Source of the DNA: CAYXDO01 sp964463485
Lineage (GTDB): Bacteria > Myxococcota > Kuafuiibacteriia > Kuafuiibacteriales > Kuafuiibacteriaceae
Direction: 5' to 3'
Length of the DNA stretch: 64,000 nucleotides
Assembly (NCBI GenBank): GCA_964463485.1
Contig: CAYXDO010000047.1
Coordinates: forward strand, 1 to 64,000
The notes beneath the pieces were generated by a model. It had not been told where the DNA came from. It saw only the letters and a program-made list of their open reading frames with translations, and did no database searches. Shown here in pieces: positions 59,569-64,000 of the stretch. The position numbers and the translations under genes are program-made. Every line of letters starts with the position of its first letter. Position 1 is the stretch's first letter.

Positions 59569-60846
59569 TCACGGGCAATCGATGGGACCGTACGGTAAAG
59601 ACTGATCCACCGCGAACCCCAGCACCAGCGAGTCCCGGTGCCCGGTGCCGAGGTGGTCGTGCGCCTCTTCCGTGAACCCGCCGATCGCGGTGTTCGAGCC
59701 AGGCCCCGTCTCGTAGCCGGCCGCCAACACCACCGCGCGGCCATTCTCCGGGTTGAACGCGATCATGCGAGCTCCCGCGCTGGGTCGATGGCGCCAATAC
59801 ATGTTCACGTACCAACTCTCCGCGACCACCGGCAGCGGCGATCCAAAGGAGCCTTGACCGAACTCTGACCCGCCCTCGCCCGCCGGCGCCCACGGCTCGG
59901 TGCGACTCATCGTGTACCCAGTCGCGGCCTCTGACAGTGCGTAGTGCTCCGGAATCCCGTCGTAGAAGCTGCTCGGCCATGAGCTTCCAAAACCGTCGTC
60001 GACCGTCACCAGGTGAGCTTCCTTCACCACGGCTCCGAACGCAGGCGTCGAAACGAATCGACGCGTTCGACCGTCCGCGGGATCGACCCCGTCGTAACAG
60101 TTGAAAGTCACGTCCGTCGCGCACTCGGTCCAAGCCGTCGCCAACTCCCTCGGCTCCATGGCGCAGAGGCCGGCCGGGAGCGGCGAGAAAAACACGTCGA
60201 GTCGATATGGCCCGGCGAGCTCCACGCCCGAGCCATCCACCCAAGTGTCCACGACGATGAAATAGGCCCCCGCTTCCACGAACGTCGAGACCTCGACGTT
60301 GTCGCGCGCCAAACAACCCGAGCCATCAACCTGTCCGCCTTGCACCAGGTGAACGTCGACATCGACTCGATCTCCACTCACATCGTCGACCACGACCCGC
60401 AAGAACCCAGGCGTACCGAGCTCGAGCGAAAAGAAGTGCTCCGGACCGGACTCGTCGAGACCTACCGAGCAGTCGTAGGTGTCGATCGAGTCATTGACCG
60501 ACGAGCGCGTGTCACCGCTGTGAGAGTAAGGAAATAGCGCGATCACGAAGGGACACGAGGGGCTCCCGTCTTCGCAAGAGACGCCAGCGTCGATCGGCGA
60601 CGCGTCGGCGTCGACCGCGACGTCGGCCGGCGAGGCGTCATCGCCGCCGTCCATGCCCACCTCCACGGCTTCCGCGTCGTCAACGCCAGCGTCGAGAACG
60701 TCCGACCCAACGCCCGCGTCGTGCCCCGAGTCCAGTCGAGCCCCATCCCGCGCCGAAGCGTCTCGGCCCGCCGAAACCTCGATCTCGTCGGAGCTCGACG
60801 AGCACGCCAACATGCCCGCGATTGCGAGGTAGCGAAGAAAAGACAC
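59569..60846 (-). CDS. Hypothetical lipoprotein with Asp-rich linker
   Basis: This is a 425-residue predicted lipoprotein. The signal (FLRYLAIAGMLACSSS) has a lipobox MLAC. The next ~70 residues form an Asp/Ala/Gly linker (DAGVGSDVLDAGVDDAEAVE). The central ~120 residues (PEHFFSLELGTPGFLRVVVD, then VDVDVHLVQGG) look like a jelly-roll pre-peptidase C-terminal-type domain. The rest has FNCYDGVDPADGRTRRFVST and Trp/Tyr-rich repeats (FGSSWPSSFYDGIPEHYALS, WYVNMYWRHRPSAGARM) and ends in a Cys-Pro. The family is not recognised. Gaps of about 60-125 bases separate it from gpsA and the DUF2330 gene; all three are leftward. Confidence 0.68.
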   Translation of the reverse strand: MSFLRYLAIAGMLACSSSSDEIEVSAGRDASARDGARLDSGHDAGVGSDVLDAGVDDAEAVEVGMDGGDDASPADVAVDADASPIDAGVSCEDGSPSCPFVIALFPYSHSGDTRSSVNDSIDTYDCSVGLDESGPEHFFSLELGTPGFLRVVVDDVSGDRVDVDVHLVQGGQVDGSGCLARDNVEVSTFVEAGAYFIVVDTWVDGSGVELAGPYRLDVFFSPLPAGLCAMEPRELATAWTECATDVTFNCYDGVDPADGRTRRFVSTPAFGAVVKEAHLVTVDDGFGSSWPSSFYDGIPEHYALSEAATGYTMSRTEPWAPAGEGGSEFGQGSFGSPLPVVAESWYVNMYWRHRPSAGARMIAFNPENGRAVVLAAGYETGPGSNTAIGGFTEEAHDHLGTGHRDSLVLGFAVDQSLPYGPIDCP

Positions 60847-60905
60847 AGCTCGTTCTATCGGAAAAACATCGAGAGCGCGAAGTCAGCGCGGCTCCTGGGC
60901 GCGCC

Positions 60906-61940
60906 TCATTCTTTTTCGTGTTTGAGATCGCGTCGCATCAAGTCGATCACCGACTGCTTCACCGGCTTGTCTTCGTAGAGGATCTTGTAGACCTCATCGG
61001 TGATCGGCATCGGGACACCTTCTCGCCCAGCCAGATCCCGCGCGGAACGGGCGGTCTTCACGCCTTCGGCGACCTGGCCCATCTCGCGCAGAATGACGTC
61101 GAGCTTCTTGCCGGCGCCGAGACCGAGACCGACCCGGCGGTTTCGCGACAGGTCTCCGGTGCACGTCAAGACGAGGTCCCCGATCCCCGAGAGGCCCGCC
61201 AGGGTGAGCGGATCGGCGCCGAGCTTCACCGCCATGCGCGAAATCTCGGCGAGCCCGCGCGTGATGATCGCCGCGCGGGTGTTGTGACCGAACCCGAGGC
61301 CATCTGCGCAGCCGCACGCGATCGCGATGACGTTCTTGAGCGACCCACCGAGCTCCGCGCCGATCACGTCGTGCGTGACATACGCCCGCAGCCAGTCGCT
61401 CGACATCGCGGTTTGGATCTCCTTGGCCGTGTCGAGGTCCCTCGACGCGACGACGACCGCGGTAGGCGCGTGCACCGCGACCTCCTTCGCAAACGACGGC
61501 CCTGCCAGAAACGCCAGGCGATGCCTCGGCAAGATCTCGGCGAGCACCTCACTCATCAACTCGAGCGTGTCGTTCTCGATCCCTTTGGATGCGCCCAGCA
61601 CGGGAACGCCTTCAGGCAAGAACGCACTCGCGGCCACCCACGTCTCCCGAGTCGTGTGAGAAGGAACCACGGACAACACGATCTCCGCGGACCGGAGCAC
61701 GAAGGCCACATCGCTGCTCGCGTGGAGATTCGCGGGAAGGCGCGCGCCCGGAAGATACTGGGCGTTCTCGCGCGTGGACTCGATGGCGTCGGCTAGCTCA
61801 CGACGTCGCGCCCACAAGCGAACGTCGTGGCCCACGTCGGCAAAATGCTTGGCCAGCGCGGTGCCCCAGCTCCCCGCGCCCAACACGCCAATCGACCGCT
61901 TCTCGGGCCCGCGACCAGGCTCCGCTCGCTCCTCGCTCAT
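60906..61940 (-). CDS. gpsA: Glycerol-3-phosphate dehydrogenase [NAD(P)+]
   Basis: This 344-residue soluble enzyme reduces dihydroxyacetone phosphate to sn-glycerol 3-phosphate, the backbone for phospholipids. The Rossmann motif is IGVLGAGSWGTALAKHF (about 17-33). VLRSAEIVLSVVPSH, LGASKGIE and the catalytic Lys in GSLKNVIAIACGCADGL all match GpsA. NTRAAIITRGLAEI and GDLVLTCTGDLSRNRRVG are further family signatures. The N-terminal 16 residues (MSEERAEPGRGPEKRS) are a non-conserved extension. It is part of the lipid-linked cluster with the ligase and desaturases in the same region. Confidence 0.96.
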   Translation of the reverse strand: MSEERAEPGRGPEKRSIGVLGAGSWGTALAKHFADVGHDVRLWARRRELADAIESTRENAQYLPGARLPANLHASSDVAFVLRSAEIVLSVVPSHTTRETWVAASAFLPEGVPVLGASKGIENDTLELMSEVLAEILPRHRLAFLAGPSFAKEVAVHAPTAVVVASRDLDTAKEIQTAMSSDWLRAYVTHDVIGAELGGSLKNVIAIACGCADGLGFGHNTRAAIITRGLAEISRMAVKLGADPLTLAGLSGIGDLVLTCTGDLSRNRRVGLGLGAGKKLDVILREMGQVAEGVKTARSARDLAGREGVPMPITDEVYKILYEDKPVKQSVIDLMRRDLKHEKE

Positions 61941-61988
61941 CGGAACAGACTACCAAAGCCTCGACTGGCCGGGCACCGAAGCAAGCGC

Positions 61989-62585
61989 TCAACCCTGGCG
62001 GAACGGCCGGATGATTCGACCGCGAACTCGATGAACGTCGATTCCACGCCCGTCCAGCTCGCCGCCGTCCGCGTAGTTGAAGCCCATGCCCGCACCGAGA
62101 TCAGGCAGGCCCGCTTCCTCGAGAAATCGCCCGTGCTGAGTCACCGCGCACGACTGGCCGACGAGTCGAAACAGCAGCCTCCGCAAGAGCGGCTCCGACG
62201 CCCACTCGAAGCTCGCGGGTCGCGGCCGGGTGCCGAAGGTCTCTCGAGCCAACTCGACCAGCGCCGCTCGAGGATGGGTCCAACCGCGCAGCGCCCCATT
62301 CCACTTGCAAGACACCTCGTTGCCCTTTCCATCGAACAACCAAAGCACGAGGAGATCATCGTCGGCATTCAGCGCGGCCAACGTGGGCGTAGCCAGTCGA
62401 ACCGACAGCGTGAGCCCGAGGCTCTGAATGATCTCGTCGTTCATCTGATCGCACTCGCGATCGAGCACGACGCAGAAGCCGTCCCCGACAGGCGCGATGA
62501 ACGCGTCGCGCTCGAGCCTCGCCACGACCTCTCGGACCCTCGGGGCTTCAGCCCGCAACGTGACGTTGGTGTACCAGTTGCCCAA
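61989..62585 (-). CDS. Hypothetical protein
   Basis: This 198-residue soluble protein has no recognised family. It starts MGNWYTNVTLRAEAPRVREV, alternates strand and helix like an alpha/beta fold, and contains DAFIAPVGDGFCVVLDRECD, then VLWLFDGKGNEVSCKWNGAL and a Cys near RLVGQSCAVTQHGRFLEEAG. There is no signal or membrane segment. It lies 48 bases upstream of gpsA and 47 bases downstream of the M50 peptidase gene, all leftward, so it may be in their operon. Codon use resembles its neighbours. Confidence 0.65.
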   Translation of the reverse strand: MGNWYTNVTLRAEAPRVREVVARLERDAFIAPVGDGFCVVLDRECDQMNDEIIQSLGLTLSVRLATPTLAALNADDDLLVLWLFDGKGNEVSCKWNGALRGWTHPRAALVELARETFGTRPRPASFEWASEPLLRRLLFRLVGQSCAVTQHGRFLEEAGLPDLGAGMGFNYADGGELDGRGIDVHRVRGRIIRPFRQG

Positions 62586-62632
62586 GCCTCACCGAGTCTA
62601 TACGACTCTGGGGAGCCAACGACACCGAATGC

Positions 62633-63262
62633 CTAGCGCAGGTCCTTGTACTTGGTGAAGTTGTCGTACGCGAACAGAGCCGCGAACAGCGCAGCGATGG
62701 GCAGATGATAGACGTACGCAGCGATCGCCGCGAGCACCGCGACGATCGCCGAAATCAAGAGAGACAACTCGGTCGCCCGCGCCGGAACGATGTGACGGAG
62801 CCCCGCGACCAGAATTCGCCCACCGTCCATCGGAACGATCGGCAGCAAATTGAGGAGGCCCCAGCCGAGATTCACCCAGACGATGTCCCACGCAAGGGCG
62901 GCCAAAACCGGCGTAGCCGTCAGCGCCGGCACAAACTGACTGGCCAAATAAGTGAGACCGCCGATCGACAAACCCACGAGGGGCCCCGAGAAGCTGACGA
63001 TCGCGTCCTGCCGGTTACTCAGATATCGACCGGTACCCACCGTGTGGCCGCCCATCGCGTGAAGCTCGATGGTGGCCCACTGGCCAAAACGTCGAAAGGC
63101 CAGCGCGTGGCCGACCTCGTGAAGCAGCACGGAGACAAACACGATCGCCACCCACGCCAGCAGCAAATGCGGCTCGGAGATCGACGAGATGTTGAGCAGG
63201 ACCGCGACCACGAAAAAGATTGGCTGCACTCGAATGGGGAAACCAAGGAACTTGAAGCTCAC
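62633..63262 (-). CDS. M50-family intramembrane metallopeptidase (site-2-protease-like)
   Basis: This 209-residue polytopic zinc protease starts at GTG 63262, with AGGAGGTGGCT just upstream (a strong ribosome site). The longer frame from 63313 is not used. The metal site has HEVGHA (HExxH) in the second helix and a distal LLPIVPMDGGRIL (NPDG-like, with Asp as third ligand). About five or six membrane segments follow. Such proteases cut single-span anti-sigma factors or other membrane proteins, and this one might act on the FecR-type protein elsewhere in the window, which is speculative. The length is short and suits a minimal, PDZ-free form. Confidence 0.85.
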   Translation of the reverse strand: MSFKFLGFPIRVQPIFFVVAVLLNISSISEPHLLLAWVAIVFVSVLLHEVGHALAFRRFGQWATIELHAMGGHTVGTGRYLSNRQDAIVSFSGPLVGLSIGGLTYLASQFVPALTATPVLAALAWDIVWVNLGWGLLNLLPIVPMDGGRILVAGLRHIVPARATELSLLISAIVAVLAAIAAYVYHLPIAALFAALFAYDNFTKYKDLR

Positions 63263-63334
63263 AGCCACCTCCTGCCCGGTCGAAAACCGAGACGTCCTCC
63301 TTGTAGGACCCAAACCCGGACCGGCAACAAGGGC

Positions 63335-63403
63335 CTTCTCCTAGAGATCTTCTCCTGGGAGCTTCTCCTAGAGACCTTCTCCTAGAGACCTTCTCCTGGA
63401 GAC
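63335..63403. repeat. 14-bp tandem array (CTTCTCCTAGAGAC), left part
   Basis: Five tandem units (13-14 bases each) run from 63335 to 63403: CTTCTCCTAGAGAT, then a 13-base CTTCTCCTGGGAG, CTTCTCCTAGAGAC twice, and CTTCTCCTGGAGAC. The array is interrupted by the palindromic element at 63406-63598 and resumes at 63599-63638 with about two and a half further units. The 389-base gap 63263-63651 holds only this array and the element; I see no gene there. Confidence 0.82.
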
Positions 63404-63405
63404 GC

Positions 63406-63598
63406 GTGCACGACCGACCTGCGGCGATTCAGTTCAACCTCCGCATGAACCACGGAGAGCACAGATAAGGAACACGGAGGGCGCGAAGGACTTTTCTCAA
63501 AGATCCTCTGTGCTCTCGGCGTTCCTGCTCTGTGTCCTCTGTGGTTTGCCCAGCGCGGAGCGATGATCCTCGACATATCGCGCAACTTGGGCGTGCAC
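63406..63598. repeat. 193-bp dispersed palindromic element, copy 3 (inverted)
   Basis: Compared with the copy at 4300-4492 this one is reversed. It has the same length (193), the same GTGCAC ends (63406-63411 and 63593-63598) and near-identical internal CACAGAG and CTCTGTG blocks. It sits inside the 14-base tandem array, with one flank ending a complete unit (63403) and the other starting in mid-unit. This suggests insertion into the array, although I see no clear target duplication. Confidence 0.85.
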
Positions 63599-63638
63599 CC
63601 CCCTAGAGACCTTCTCGCAGAGACCTTCTGATCGAGAG
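63599..63638. repeat. 14-bp tandem array, right part
   Basis: After the palindromic element the array resumes with a partial CCTAGAGAC, a CTTCTCGCAGAGAC unit and a diverged CTTCTGATCGAGAG. This shows that the element split a longer array. Confidence 0.72.
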
Positions 63639-63651
63639 TACAGCCGCGCGG

Positions 63652-64000
63652 CTAGAGCGCTGGCAGAGTCTGGCCACTGGAAGGGCCGGCGGACCGCCGG
63701 GCGCATCGAAAGCCAACGAGCTCGTGCTCGACGAAGGAGGCCGCCCCATGACGACGGTACGTCTTTCCGCCGCGAAGAGACCGCATCGTTGACTCTGTGC
63801 CCTCCGAGAGCTCCGTCTCGAACGAGCCCCGCGTCCACTCGAGCAAGCTGCCGCCCATACCCACGAGCCCAAACTCACTCACGTCGGGCGGCGTGTCGAT
63901 GGATCCACGGCCCCGCTCGGGCGCAATACACGCACGACGCCCGTCGCTGACCTGCGGTCGCTCCGAGGGTCCTTCGACCAACTTGTCGAACGCACAACCT
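63652..64000 (-). CDS. Formylglycine-generating-enzyme-like (SUMF1) domain protein, C-terminal part
   Basis: The frame is open to the window edge, so this is the last ~115 residues of a larger leftward gene. It matches the end of an FGE-sulfatase/SUMF1 domain. VSEFGLVGMGGSLLEWTRGS corresponds to the 'DMaGNVWEWt' block, RSLRGGKTYRRHG to 'vlRGGSw', and HELVGFRCARR to the closing 'GFRcar'. Before it, GCAFDKLVEG and RRACIAP contain Cys that may form disulfides. In bacteria such domains are often fused to Ser/Thr kinases or serve as lectin-like folds and not as true enzymes. The N-terminal part, outside the window, decides which. Confidence 0.72.
   Translation of the reverse strand, partial: GCAFDKLVEGPSERPQVSDGRRACIAPERGRGSIDTPPDVSEFGLVGMGGSLLEWTRGSFETELSEGTESTMRSLRGGKTYRRHGAASFVEHELVGFRCARRSAGPSSGQTLPAL

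Noticed and set aside
63335..63638. A CRISPR-like repeat array
   Set aside because: Units are 13-14 bases and directly adjacent with no unique spacers. The interruption is the 193-bp palindromic element.

Overview
The window is GC-rich, dense, chromosomal-type DNA with no rRNA, tRNA, CRISPR array, integrase or transposase that I could see. The host is most likely a myxobacterium (Myxococcota, Polyangia/Sandaracinus-like). The signs are a MYXO-CTERM tail (Gly-Cys-Gly-Cys, hydrophobic stretch, RRRR) on the DUF2330 protein at 57.8-59.4 kb, MopE-like DDDCDG repeats, many lipoproteins with Asp/Ala/Gly 'DAG' linkers, a PEGA-type Ser/Thr kinase, and a FHA-sigma54 activator. The genus is an inference.

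Layout. 0.1-3.3 kb: a small helix-turn-helix protein, a hypothetical gene that looks frameshifted, and a membrane-anchored PQQ-type sugar dehydrogenase fused to cytochrome c. 3.5-24.4 kb: a surface-polysaccharide locus in several short operons on both strands. It holds three different sulfotransferases, four GT2, one GT9 and one GT4 glycosyltransferases, a WbsX-type protein, a pyruvyl transferase, an ABC exporter/flippase, a membrane acyltransferase with SGNH domain, a GMC oxidoreductase, and a PqqD / HPr-kinase-like / PqqD / galE operon. Together these suggest a sulfated, pyruvylated and O-acylated glycan exported by an ABC transporter.

24.4-35.1 kb: a MoxR AAA+ ATPase, a small bpX-like protein, a degenerate vWA-beta-propeller protein and a 937-residue bpX/TPR/propeller protein. 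I read this as a MoxR-vWA-beta-propeller ternary (predicted conflict/signalling) system. A Ser/Thr kinase, a TPR protein, a Cys-rich lipoprotein and a Uma2-type nuclease lie inside it. 35.2-35.6 kb: an orphan antitoxin with an internally deleted VapC remnant. 35.7-42.0 kb: an outer-membrane-type protein, then an ECF sigma / FecR-TPR / heme-motif propeller lipoprotein operon and a second lipoprotein.

42-64 kb: mainly housekeeping and lipid genes. They include YggT, a polytopic membrane protein coupled to an acyl-CoA ligase, a hotdog-fold protein, an MBL hydrolase, a two-component system, a delta-9 desaturase, a FHA-sigma54 activator, a sterol-desaturase-family protein, a Tat amine oxidase coupled to a methyltransferase, gpsA, a site-2-protease-like M50 peptidase, several lipoproteins, and the end of a formylglycine-generating-enzyme-like gene running off the right edge.

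A 193-bp imperfect-palindromic element occurs three times (4300-4492, a truncated copy at 36670-36806, and inverted at 63406-63598), always between genes. The last copy sits inside a 14-bp tandem array. All coordinates and motifs were read by eye. Family names come from motif recognition, not database searches.
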